NCBI RefSeq assembly: GCF_947502995.1
Contig: NZ_CANNBW010000007.1
Span: forward strand, 1 to 64,000
Length of the DNA: 64,000 nucleotides
Reading direction: 5' to 3'
Source: an uncultured Tenacibaculum sp.
GTDB lineage: Bacteria; Bacteroidota; Bacteroidia; Flavobacteriales; Flavobacteriaceae
The notes under the pieces were generated by a model that was given only the letters and a program-made list of their open reading frames with translations, made no database searches and had not been told where the DNA came from. Below are positions 1-8,660 of this stretch, piece after piece; position 1 is the first letter of the stretch, and the number at the start of each line of letters is the position of its first letter. The translations under genes and the position numbers were made by a program.

Positions 1-332
1 GAACAATCAATACATGTTTATAATAATTTGAGACCACATTTGAGTTTGAATATGAAAACTCCTAATTTTATACACAACAAAAAACCAGAGAAGCTAGCTT
101 CTCTGGTTTAAATAATACTTTTTAAAACTGTCAACCTATTTTAGGACGACTCATATTTAACAATAAACAGGATAAACCCCTGTTTTTCAATAAATAATAG
201 TTTTCAACGTAACTTTTTGCTATATTTATAATGAAACTCTAACTAACCTATGAGTATCTTTATTGGTATCCCCCTTCCTCAAGAGGATTAGATTTCTAAT
301 CAATTGTGTAACCCCCCTTAACACGAGAGGAC
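1..332. other. Gene-free leader at window start
   Basis: No convincing coding sequence lies before the first protease at 333. The stretch holds a perfect inverted repeat at 82-109 (separate entry) and a weaker hairpin around 165-185 followed by a T-run. Both suit the end of a gene that lies outside the window. No clear TTG/TAnnTTTG promoter for the protease was found; a one-mismatch -7-like TATCTTTA sits at 255-262 without a -33 partner. Confidence 0.6.
82..109. terminator. Palindromic hairpin, likely terminator of an upstream gene
   Basis: Two perfect 14-base arms (82-95 and 96-109, AAACCAGAG...CTCTGGTTT) form a palindrome flanked by A/T-rich sequence. The A-run before and the T's after allow it to work in either direction. 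No gene ends inside the window on its left, so the gene it serves is unseen. Confidence 0.5.
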
Positions 333-3029
333 ATGAAGAATACGTTCTTATTACTACTGACGATTCTTCTTTCTATAACAAGCATTTCGCAGGAAAGAAG
401 AGCCTGTTATTCAGACGAAAGTCTAGAGTACAGAAAACAAAAGACCCCCGAGATCCAGAACAAAATGGATCTGATTGAGTATCAAACTCAAATGAGAATA
501 CAGCGAATGGAAAGGTTTCAGAATAAACAATCAGACGAACCTATCACTATTCCAGTCGTAGTACACATTATCTACAATAATGAATTAGAGAATATTAGTG
601 ACGATCAAGTTCAATCTCAAATAGATGTATTGAATGAAGATTTTGGAAAAACCAATCCTTATTTAACTGATAAATGGCCTCAAGCTGCAGATACAGGCAT
701 AAGATTTCAGTTAGCTTCGGTAGATCCAAATGGTAATTCTACTAAAGGAATTACTAGAAAATCAAGTTCAAAAACATCTTGGAGTTATCAAGATCTCATG
801 AAAAATTCTGAATCTGGTGGAGTAGACCCATGGAATACAGTTGAGTATTTAAATATATGGGTTTGTAACATCTCAAACGGAATATTAGGATATGCACAAT
901 ACCCAGGTGGTAAAGCAAGCACAGATGGTGTTGTAATTAGTCCTAAGTACTTCGGATCTTCAGACAAAGGAGATGGCTTTTATTTAAATCCACCTTTTGA
1001 TAAAGGTAGAACTGCCACACATGAAATAGGACATTTCTTTAATCTACGTCATGTTTGGGGTAATAGTAAAAGTTGTGGATCAGATGATTTAGTCGATGAT
1101 ACACCAGAATCTAACGGCCCTAACTATGGTTGTCAAGTAGGAACTGCATCTTGTGGATCAGAAGATATGGTAGAAAATTTTATGGATTATTCAGATGATA
1201 CTTGTATGAGTATTTTCACATCTGGACAAAGAGCTAGAATGCATGCTGTTTTAATGGAAGGAGGATTTAGGCATGGTTTAGCTACATCTAATAAATTTGA
1301 TACAATAACAACTGATTTATTTACCCCTAAAAATGTAATTGTTTCAGAATTAAAGTCTACTGAGGTTCTTGTTTCTTGGGATGAAGTTAAAAGAGCATCT
1401 TATATAGTAAGATATCGTTTAATAGGATCAGAAAAATGGAATGAAACTTTTGCATTACAAACATCGATTTTATTAAGAGATTTAAAAGATAACTCTGAAT
1501 ATGAAGTACAAGTAAAAAGTACCTGTGCAACCAATGAATCATCTTTTAGTGAATCAGTGAAATTTGTAACAGATACTAAAGACAAGTATTGTGTATCTAA
1601 AGCAGAAACTACTAATGAACTCTATTTAGCAAAAGTCGTAATTGGAAACATAAATAATAGTTCTGAGGGTGGAACTGGTTATTCCGACTTTACTTCAAAT
1701 TATGCTAAGGTTCTTAAGACTCATGAAGTGTATATCGAATTAACACCAGAATGGTTAACTGAAGTTAATTACGAGTGCGGTTATGCTGTTTTTGTAGATT
1801 ACAATCAAGATGGAGACTTTAATGATCAAGGAGAAAAGGTTTTTACTGTAGGTAAAACATCAAAACCTTTAATTAATGGAAGTTTTGTTGTTCCTGAATC
1901 GGCTTCAATGGGAGAAACAAGAATGAGAGTAGTTATGAAGTATAATGGAACTCCAGAAAATTGTGAAGTTTTTGATTATGGAGAAGTTGAAGATTATACT
2001 TTGAATATCCATGGAGCACATCATGACACAAATGCGCCTTCTACTCCTGAAAATATTATAGCATTAGAAGTAAAACCAAAAGAGGTAACTTTAAGTTGGG
2101 ATAAAGCTAGCGACGACGTGGAAGTAAAGGGATATGAAGTTTACTTGAATAATGAATATCTTAAAATGGTAGAGCACCCATTGATTTTAGTAGATGGTTT
2201 AGAGCCTGCGACAGATTATAAATTCTCTATTAAAACAAGAGATTGTTCAGGGAATACATCAGAATCTTCAGAAATTTTGGTTTCAACTTTAAAAGAAGAA
2301 ATAAGTTACTGTGATTCTAGAGGAAAAAAATCAACTTACGAATGGATAGATAAAGTAGAAATAGGATCAATATCTAATTATTCTAACTCTAATAATGGTT
2401 ATGCAGATTATACTTCATTAGAAACCGATTTAATTAGGGGAGAAGTGACTCCGATTGTAGTTAGTGCAGGTTTTTTGAACTTTAGTTATACAGAATTTTG
2501 GTCAATTTGGATTGATTTCAATCAAGACGGTTCATTTGATGATGATGAAAAAGTCGTTTGTGGTTCTTCTTCAAGTGGAGAAAATTTATTTGATATGGTG
2601 TATATTCCTTCATCAGCTTTACTTGGTAAAACTAGAATGCGTGTATCTATGAAATACAAAACGATGCAATCGGCTTGTGAGTTTTTTACAGAAGGAGAGG
2701 TTGAAGATTATACAATTAATATTATCGACTCTAATGAAGCAAATATCGAAGAAGCAGATATCACAGGAGCATCTGAAATAGGTGAAGTGGAAGAACTAAA
2801 AATAACAACATACCCTAACCCAACTGTTAATCATGTTAATGTTATTGTAGATGAAAAACAAGAGCAAGAGATTGTTTCATACAATATTATAAATGCTACT
2901 GGTCAAGTAATTCGAAAAGAAAAGATGAATAGCTTAAAAATAGACGTTTCAGATTTAAGTTTAGGTGTTTATATATTAGAATTTTACGATGGCCAGAAAA
3001 AATTTCAAACCAGAATAGTTAAAAGATAA
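333..3029 (+). CDS. Secreted M43 zinc metalloprotease with two GEVED and two fibronectin III domains (T9SS cargo)
   Basis: Predicted secreted zinc endopeptidase of 898 residues. An N-terminal signal peptide (about 1-20) and short propeptide lead into an M43/pappalysin-like catalytic domain with the extended zinc motif HEIGHFFNLRH (H230, E231, H234, H240) and a downstream Met-turn region ('FMDYSDD'). Then come fibronectin type III (about 330-415), GEVED (418-560, ending GEVEDYTLNI), a second FnIII (566-655), a second GEVED (659-800), and a C-terminal sorting domain (822-898) starting 'YPNP' with the usual 'GVYILEF' strand of T9SS cargo. It is the first of three tandem paralogs. The ATG at 333 precedes a clean signal peptide and follows an AGAGG-like ribosome binding site. 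The protein is probably exported across the outer membrane and released or surface-attached. Substrate unknown. Confidence 0.9.
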   Translation: MKNTFLLLLTILLSITSISQERRACYSDESLEYRKQKTPEIQNKMDLIEYQTQMRIQRMERFQNKQSDEPITIPVVVHIIYNNELENISDDQVQSQIDVLNEDFGKTNPYLTDKWPQAADTGIRFQLASVDPNGNSTKGITRKSSSKTSWSYQDLMKNSESGGVDPWNTVEYLNIWVCNISNGILGYAQYPGGKASTDGVVISPKYFGSSDKGDGFYLNPPFDKGRTATHEIGHFFNLRHVWGNSKSCGSDDLVDDTPESNGPNYGCQVGTASCGSEDMVENFMDYSDDTCMSIFTSGQRARMHAVLMEGGFRHGLATSNKFDTITTDLFTPKNVIVSELKSTEVLVSWDEVKRASYIVRYRLIGSEKWNETFALQTSILLRDLKDNSEYEVQVKSTCATNESSFSESVKFVTDTKDKYCVSKAETTNELYLAKVVIGNINNSSEGGTGYSDFTSNYAKVLKTHEVYIELTPEWLTEVNYECGYAVFVDYNQDGDFNDQGEKVFTVGKTSKPLINGSFVVPESASMGETRMRVVMKYNGTPENCEVFDYGEVEDYTLNIHGAHHDTNAPSTPENIIALEVKPKEVTLSWDKASDDVEVKGYEVYLNNEYLKMVEHPLILVDGLEPATDYKFSIKTRDCSGNTSESSEILVSTLKEEISYCDSRGKKSTYEWIDKVEIGSISNYSNSNNGYADYTSLETDLIRGEVTPIVVSAGFLNFSYTEFWSIWIDFNQDGSFDDDEKVVCGSSSSGENLFDMVYIPSSALLGKTRMRVSMKYKTMQSACEFFTEGEVEDYTINIIDSNEANIEEADITGASEIGEVEELKITTYPNPTVNHVNVIVDEKQEQEIVSYNIINATGQVIRKEKMNSLKIDVSDLSLGVYILEFYDGQKKFQTRIVKR

Positions 3030-3052
3030 TCCCCTTTTTTAATTATTTAGTT

Positions 3053-3077
3053 AAAACCCAAGCTTAGCTTGGGTTTT
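3053..3077 (+). terminator. Terminator after first protease
   Basis: Arms AAAACCCAAGCT (3053-3064) and AGCTTGGGTTTT (3066-3077) are perfectly complementary and lie 24 bases after the first protease stop codon. The T-rich tail fits rho-independent termination. The terminator after the second protease has a very similar CCCAAGC core. Confidence 0.75.
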
Positions 3078-3148
3078 CAATTTTGAAATAACTTTTTGTT
3101 AACATATATTAATAATTAGTGTTGATTTCTTAACTTTTTTAATAAATG

Positions 3149-3180
3149 TTTGTTTTTATTCTATCGAAAATATATTTTCG
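3149..3180 (+). promoter_or_regulatory. Bacteroidetes-type promoter of second protease
   Basis: TTTG at 3149-3152 and TATTTTCG at 3173-3180 are separated by 20 bases, a near match to the -33/-7 promoter of Bacteroidetes (TTG, 19-20 bases, TAnnTTTG) with one mismatch in the -7 box. It would start a transcript near 3187, giving a leader of about 90 bases before the ATG at 3277. Confidence 0.5.
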
Positions 3181-3276
3181 GCCTCCGTTTTCGTAAAAAG
3201 TAGTTGTAAGTTTTCAAAATCAACAATAACCCACATTTTTTTTTACGAAAATTTTAAAACCATTAAAACCCTTTAG

Positions 3277-5853
3277 ATGAAAAACAAAATTACTTTAATT
3301 TTGGTAGGAATGCTCTTGGCTTCTACTACCATTTACTCTCAAACACCTGTTAAGCGAAATTGTAGTGCTTCAGATCTTTTCGAAGAAAAAATGAAGAATA
3401 ATCCTAGTTTAGAAAGAAAAATGCTAGAGATGGAATCGTTTACGCAACAAAGAGTTGCGATGATGAAAAATCTTCAAGGAAGAATTGTTGGAGATGTATA
3501 TCAAATTCCGGTAGTAGTTCACGTATTATATACAAATAATTCAAATAATATTAGTAATGCTCAGATTCAGTCACAGTTAGATGTTTTAAATGCAGATTTC
3601 CGTAGAACAAATGCAGACAGAACAAATAAGTGGTCTCAAGCTGCTGATACTAAAATAGAATTTTACTTAGCTGAGGTAGATCCTAATGGAAATCCAACAA
3701 CAGGTATTACTAGAAAACAAGTAACTAAATCTACATGGAACTTAACTTTAGGTGAAGGAGACGAACTTAAAAGATCTGCAGATGGTGGAGTAGATCCATG
3801 GAATACTTCTGAGTATTTAAACATGTGGATTGTAGATAATTTAATAAGAAATACAAATACTGGTACAGCAACAATTTTAGGTTTTGCTCAATTTCCTTGG
3901 GATACGGATGCTTCAACTGATGGTGTTGTAATGGCAGATCAATATTTTGGAACAACAGGAACAGCTCAGGCTCCATTTGATGGAGGTAGAACTACTACTC
4001 ACGAAGTTGGTCACTATTTTGGGCTACGTCACATTTGGGGAGACGGTGCTTGTGGTGTTGATGATTTCGTTTCTGATACTCCAGAGTCTGATGCTCCAAA
4101 CTATGGATGTGTTACAGGTCATACTTCTTGTGGTTCAGAAGATATGATTCAAAATTACATGGATTACTCTGATGATTCTTGTATGAATTTATTTACTGCA
4201 GGTCAAAGAGACAGAATGCATACATATTTACAAGCTGGTGGTGCAAGACGTACATTAGCTTTATCAGATAAAACTAATGGAGGAACAACAAATCCTCCAA
4301 CAGGTGATACTTGTTCTTCAACAATTTCTTCTTTTCCATATAGTGAAAGTTTTGAATCTGGTGATGGATGGACACAAGCTACTGGAGATGATGGTAACTG
4401 GGTAAGAACTACAGGAAGTACACCTTCTAATAATACAGGTCCAATATCTGCTGCACAAGGTTCAAGTTACTTATTTTTAGAGGCTTCTTCTAATAGTAGT
4501 GCTGGTCAAATAGGATCTAATGCAACAGCTATTTTAGAAAGTGGATGTTTTGATTTAGCAGGAAAATCTGCAGCAACGTTCTCTTTTGAAAACCATATGT
4601 ATGGTACTAATGTAGGTTCATTAAAAGTTCAAGCATTAAAAAGTGGATCTTCTACTTGGACAGATATATGGTCTGATTCAGGTAATAAAGGAAACCAGTG
4701 GAATTCAGTTTCTGTAAACTTAAGTGCATACTTAGGAGGAAAAGTTAAACTAAGAATAGTTGGTACAACTGGTAATGGTTGGTCTAGTGATATCGCTGTA
4801 GATAATTTATCGGTAACTACTGGTGGAGGTTCAACAGCAGATACGCAATCGCCTTCTACACCATCAAATGTTCAGGTTTCTAGTATTACAGAAACAACTG
4901 CTACTGTAAGTTGGTCTGCTTCTACAGATAATGTTGCCGTAACTAATTACGAAATATTTCAAGGTTCTTCTAGTTTAGGAACTGTTACAGGTACTTCTGC
5001 TAATTTAACAGGTTTAAATGCAGGAACATCTTATACAATTTCAGTAAGAGCAAAAGATGCTGCAGGAAACTTGTCTGCTGCTGGTTCTGTATCATTTACA
5101 ACTGTAGATAATACTCCAGCTCCAGTTTCTTATTGTTCTTCTAGTAGTAATAGAACTCAATTCGAATGGATTGATAATGTTGAGTTAGGTGGAATTGCTA
5201 ATGCAACTGCTGCAGGAAGTGGGTATTCAGATTTTACAGCTCAGGTTGGAACTTTAGCACAAGGTAGTACAAATAACATGGTTGTTAGTGCTGGATTTAG
5301 TGGAACAGCTTACACAGAATTCTGGGCAGTTTGGATTGATTTCAACAGAAACGGAACATTTGAAGATAGTGAAAAAGTGGTTTCAGGATCTTCGTCAAGC
5401 GCAGATAATTTATCAGCTACAGTTACTGTTCCTGCAAGTGCAGTTTTAGGACAAACAAGAATGCGTGTTTCTATGAAATATGATGCTGCTCAAACAGCTT
5501 GTGAAACTTTTGCTGATGGAGAAGTGGAAGACTATACAATTAATATTGTTGCTAGTGGAGCTACTACAAGAATAGATGGTAATGTAATAGCAGCACAAGA
5601 ATTAGGTAACGAGCCAGCTTTAACATTAAAAGCATATCCGAATCCAGTTCGTGATTTCTTACAAATTTCAACAAATAATAAATCAATGAGTTTAGCTTCT
5701 TATAAGATTGTAAATACAATCGGTCAGGTTGTTAAATCAGGAAGTTTAAATGAAACAAGTCAAATAAATGTATCTAAATTGAATCAAGGCATTTATGTTT
5801 TAGAAATTAATGATGGTCAAAAATCATTTATTACCAAAGTGGTAAAAGAATAA
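3277..5853 (+). CDS. Secreted M43 zinc metalloprotease with MAM-like, FnIII and GEVED domains (T9SS cargo)
   Basis: Second tandem protease, 858 residues. Signal peptide about 1-21 (ends 'TTIYSQ'), catalytic M43 domain with HEVGHYFGLRH (H242, E243, H246, H252) and a conserved 'NYMDYSDD' segment. In place of the first FnIII/GEVED pair of its upstream neighbour it carries a MAM-like beta-sandwich (about 345-512; 'YSESFESGDGW' start, 'DIAVDNLSV' end). This is followed by FnIII (523-611), one GEVED domain (617-760) and a type A T9SS sorting domain (781-858, 'YPNPVRDFLQI', 'GIYVLEI'). The MAM-like insert may bind matrix protein or glycan (inference). It has its own promoter and terminator, so it is probably monocistronic. 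Confidence 0.9.
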   Translation: MKNKITLILVGMLLASTTIYSQTPVKRNCSASDLFEEKMKNNPSLERKMLEMESFTQQRVAMMKNLQGRIVGDVYQIPVVVHVLYTNNSNNISNAQIQSQLDVLNADFRRTNADRTNKWSQAADTKIEFYLAEVDPNGNPTTGITRKQVTKSTWNLTLGEGDELKRSADGGVDPWNTSEYLNMWIVDNLIRNTNTGTATILGFAQFPWDTDASTDGVVMADQYFGTTGTAQAPFDGGRTTTHEVGHYFGLRHIWGDGACGVDDFVSDTPESDAPNYGCVTGHTSCGSEDMIQNYMDYSDDSCMNLFTAGQRDRMHTYLQAGGARRTLALSDKTNGGTTNPPTGDTCSSTISSFPYSESFESGDGWTQATGDDGNWVRTTGSTPSNNTGPISAAQGSSYLFLEASSNSSAGQIGSNATAILESGCFDLAGKSAATFSFENHMYGTNVGSLKVQALKSGSSTWTDIWSDSGNKGNQWNSVSVNLSAYLGGKVKLRIVGTTGNGWSSDIAVDNLSVTTGGGSTADTQSPSTPSNVQVSSITETTATVSWSASTDNVAVTNYEIFQGSSSLGTVTGTSANLTGLNAGTSYTISVRAKDAAGNLSAAGSVSFTTVDNTPAPVSYCSSSSNRTQFEWIDNVELGGIANATAAGSGYSDFTAQVGTLAQGSTNNMVVSAGFSGTAYTEFWAVWIDFNRNGTFEDSEKVVSGSSSSADNLSATVTVPASAVLGQTRMRVSMKYDAAQTACETFADGEVEDYTINIVASGATTRIDGNVIAAQELGNEPALTLKAYPNPVRDFLQISTNNKSMSLASYKIVNTIGQVVKSGSLNETSQINVSKLNQGIYVLEINDGQKSFITKVVKE

Positions 5854-5880
5854 AACATGGATAATCCCCTATATTGTTAA

Positions 5881-5914
5881 CTAAGCCCAAGCGTAAGCTT
5901 GGGCTTAGTTTTTT
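5881..5914 (+). terminator. Terminator after second protease
   Basis: A 12-base perfect stem CTAAGCCCAAGC/GCTTGGGCTTAG (5881-5892, 5897-5908) with a GTAA loop is followed by six T's. It is a textbook rho-independent terminator 28 bases after the stop codon. Confidence 0.85.
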
Positions 5915-5990
5915 ATACAAACATTCTTTTAATTGATTGATTATTATTTTAACTCTATTGTTGAGAATTAAACAAAAAATTAACATTTTG

Positions 5991-6021
5991 TTTGGTTTTG
6001 CTTTGGTTTTTGCTATTTTAG
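5991..6021 (+). promoter_or_regulatory. Bacteroidetes-type promoter of third protease
   Basis: TTTG (5991-5994), 19 bases, then TATTTTAG (6014-6021): the Bacteroidetes -33/-7 arrangement with one mismatch in the -7 box. Expected start near 6028, leader about 80 bases. The layout resembles the promoter of the second protease, including a GCTCCG/GCCTCCG motif just downstream of the -7 box in both. Confidence 0.5.
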
Positions 6022-6110
6022 CTCCGCAAAAAATTAGATAATTGAGTTACCTCCCACATCTCCACTCAACTTAATTATCTAGTATAAACCATTAAACCCT
6101 TTAAAAAACA

Positions 6111-8561
6111 ATGAAAAAAATTACTTTTTTGTTTCTGCTTGTTGCTGGAATAATGTTTTCGCAACAAAGAAGGAATTGTCATTCTATGGACAACCTAGAA
6201 TTCAGACAATCAAATGACCCCCAACTAAAGCAAAGAATGCAACAAATTGAAAACTTCACACAAAACAAGTTGCGTCAGCTTTCAGGATTACAAGGAAGAA
6301 TAGACGGTGATATTATCACAATTCCTGTTGTAGTACACATTATTTATAGTAATTCACAAGAAAATATTAGTGATGCTCAAATTCAATCACAAATAGATGT
6401 ACTAAACGAAGATTTTAGAAGAACAAATTCAGATGCTACAAACAAGTGGTCTCAAGCAGCAGACACACAAATAGAATTCCAATTAGCTGCTATCGATCCT
6501 AACGGAAATCCAACAAACGGTATTACTAGAAAATCATCAACAAGAACTTCTTGGGGAACAAACGATGCAATGAAATCGTCTGCTCAAGGAGGTGTTAGTC
6601 CATGGGATACTTCAGAGTATTTAAACATGTGGGTATGTAATATTGGTGGAGGAATTTTAGGATATGCACAATTTCCAGGAGGTAGTGCTTCTACCGATGG
6701 AGTTGTAATGAGCCCACAATATTTTGGTAGTTCAGATAAAGGTTCTGGATTTTATTTATCTGCTCCTTTTGATAAAGGTAGAACAACAACACATGAAGTT
6801 GGACACTTTTTAAACTTACGTCACATTTGGGGTGACGGGGGTTGTAGTGTAGATGATTTTGTTTCTGATACACCAAATGCTGGTGGAGCAAACTATGGTT
6901 GTGCTACTGGTAATACTTCTTGTGGTTCTGAAGATATGGTAGAAAACTATATGGATTATTCAGATGATGGATGTATGAACTTATTTACATCAGGACAAAA
7001 AAACAGAATGAGAGCAGTTCTAGAAGCGGGAGGATCTAGAAGAAGTTTAGCTTTATCTGATAAATTTACACCAGTTGCTTGTAATGCAACAACACCAACT
7101 GGAGTTTCAGTTTCTGGAATTTCTTCTTCAGGGGCAACAGTAAATTGGAATGAAGTTACAGGTGCTACTTACGATGTAAGATATCGTGCAACAGGAACTT
7201 CTTCTTGGACAGTAGTTACTGTTTCAGCAAACTCTGCAGCAATTTCTGGTTTATCAGCTTCAACACAATATGAAGTTCAAGTACGTAGTAAATGTTCTTC
7301 AGGAAATTCTTCTTATAGTACTTCTGTTAACTTTACAACTACAGCAGTTCAAATTAACTATTGTTCTTCTCAAGGAAATAATGTTAATGATGAATATATT
7401 GGAAATGTAACTTTAGGAAGTATTAATAACGCTTCTGGAAGTGGAAATGGATATTCTGATTTTACTTCAATTTCGACTAACTTAAGTAAATCTTCTTCTG
7501 CTTCAATTACAATTACGCCAACTTGGACTGGAACTGTTTACGCTGAAGGATATGCAGTGTTTATCGATTATAATCAAGATGGTGATTTTGCTGATAGTGG
7601 AGAAACTGTTTGGACTCAATCAGCAACTAGAAATACTCCTGTAACAGGAAGCTTCACTGTTCCTGCTGGTGCTGCTGAAGGAGCAACAAGGATGCGTGTT
7701 TCTATGAAATATAACGGCGTACCAACTTCTTGTGAAACATTTACTTATGGAGAGGTAGAAGATTATACTGTAAATATTACTTCTGGTGGTTCTAATCCAG
7801 ATCCTGGTTGTGATACATTAAACTTTAATGATTACACATTATCTTCTTTCTCTAATCAAGATTCTGCTGGAAATGCATCTGTAGGTTCAGGTGGAAATTC
7901 ATTAACATTAACAAACAATACTTGGAAGTATATCGCATTAAACTATACGGTAACTCCAAATACTGTTATCGAATTTGATTTCAGCAGTACTTCTCAAGGA
8001 GAAATTCATGGAGTTGGTTTTGAAAATGATAATTCATTAACATCAAGTAGATATTTTAAAGTTCATGGAACACAAAACTATGGTGTAACGAATTACGATA
8101 ATTATGCTGGTGGAACTAAAACATATGTAATTCCTGTTGGAGATTCATATACAGGAAACATGGATCGTTTAGTATTTATTAACGACAACGATGCTGGTTC
8201 TGGAAATAATTCTACATTCTCTAATGTGAAAATTTATGAAACTTCTTGTTCTTCATCTAGAACAGTTGTAGAATTTGGAGCAAGAATCGATGTGTTAGGA
8301 GATCAAGATGAAAATACATTAGCAACATTAACATTAGCACCAAATCCAGTAGCTAAAGGAAATGTATTAGAAATATTATCTTCAGATAATTCAGATTTAT
8401 CAACTACTAACTATGCAGTAATTAATATGCTAGGTCAAACTGTAAAGAAAGGAAACTTAAACAATCGTATCATAGATACGAATACATTAACTCCTGGAGT
8501 TTACATTTTGAATTTAACAAATGAATATACACAAACGAAGAAACGTTTTGTTATTAGATAA
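6111..8561 (+). CDS. Secreted M43 zinc metalloprotease with FnIII, GEVED and extra beta-sandwich domain (T9SS cargo)
   Basis: Third tandem protease, 816 residues. Signal peptide about 1-17 ('GIMFSQQ'), M43 catalytic domain with HEVGHFLNLRH (H228, E229, H232, H238), FnIII (about 321-410), GEVED (416-559), then a beta-rich domain of unknown type (about 567-720) that resembles carbohydrate- or convertase-type sandwiches in composition. The C-terminal region (745-816, 'APNPVAKGN', 'GVYILNL') is a T9SS sorting domain. Its catalytic part is closest to the first protease ('GGGILGYAQFPGG' against 'SNGILGYAQYPGG'). This indicates gene duplication followed by exchange of the downstream modules. Confidence 0.9.
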   Translation: MKKITFLFLLVAGIMFSQQRRNCHSMDNLEFRQSNDPQLKQRMQQIENFTQNKLRQLSGLQGRIDGDIITIPVVVHIIYSNSQENISDAQIQSQIDVLNEDFRRTNSDATNKWSQAADTQIEFQLAAIDPNGNPTNGITRKSSTRTSWGTNDAMKSSAQGGVSPWDTSEYLNMWVCNIGGGILGYAQFPGGSASTDGVVMSPQYFGSSDKGSGFYLSAPFDKGRTTTHEVGHFLNLRHIWGDGGCSVDDFVSDTPNAGGANYGCATGNTSCGSEDMVENYMDYSDDGCMNLFTSGQKNRMRAVLEAGGSRRSLALSDKFTPVACNATTPTGVSVSGISSSGATVNWNEVTGATYDVRYRATGTSSWTVVTVSANSAAISGLSASTQYEVQVRSKCSSGNSSYSTSVNFTTTAVQINYCSSQGNNVNDEYIGNVTLGSINNASGSGNGYSDFTSISTNLSKSSSASITITPTWTGTVYAEGYAVFIDYNQDGDFADSGETVWTQSATRNTPVTGSFTVPAGAAEGATRMRVSMKYNGVPTSCETFTYGEVEDYTVNITSGGSNPDPGCDTLNFNDYTLSSFSNQDSAGNASVGSGGNSLTLTNNTWKYIALNYTVTPNTVIEFDFSSTSQGEIHGVGFENDNSLTSSRYFKVHGTQNYGVTNYDNYAGGTKTYVIPVGDSYTGNMDRLVFINDNDAGSGNNSTFSNVKIYETSCSSSRTVVEFGARIDVLGDQDENTLATLTLAPNPVAKGNVLEILSSDNSDLSTTNYAVINMLGQTVKKGNLNNRIIDTNTLTPGVYILNLTNEYTQTKKRFVIR

Positions 8562-8583
8562 TTGTACTATTTTTGAATGAAGA

Positions 8584-8616
8584 AGAGACCGTTTTTTAAA
8601 ACGGTCTCTTTGTTTT
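8584..8616 (+). terminator. Terminator after third protease
   Basis: A 12-base stem AGAGACCGTTTT (8584-8595) and its complement (8598-8609) with a two-base spacer is followed by a T-rich tail. It closes the protease cluster ahead of the ABC-F gene. Confidence 0.85.
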
Positions 8617-8642
8617 TATCGCTATTGAAATCATTACATTTG
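8609..8642 (+). promoter_or_regulatory. Candidate promoter of ABC-F gene
   Basis: A perfect -7 box TACATTTG lies at 8635-8642. The nearest TTTG (8609-8612) is 22 bases upstream, slightly longer than the usual 19-21, and overlaps the tail of the preceding terminator. The start would be near 8649, leaving a very short leader before the ATG at 8661. Confidence 0.4.
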
Positions 8643-8660
8643 TCTTTTATTTAGAAATTC

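Noticed and set aside
263..478. Plus-strand frame overlapping the first protease start
   Set aside because: It has no signal, domain or ribosome binding site and overlaps the strong signal-peptide frame starting at 333; it is a shadow.
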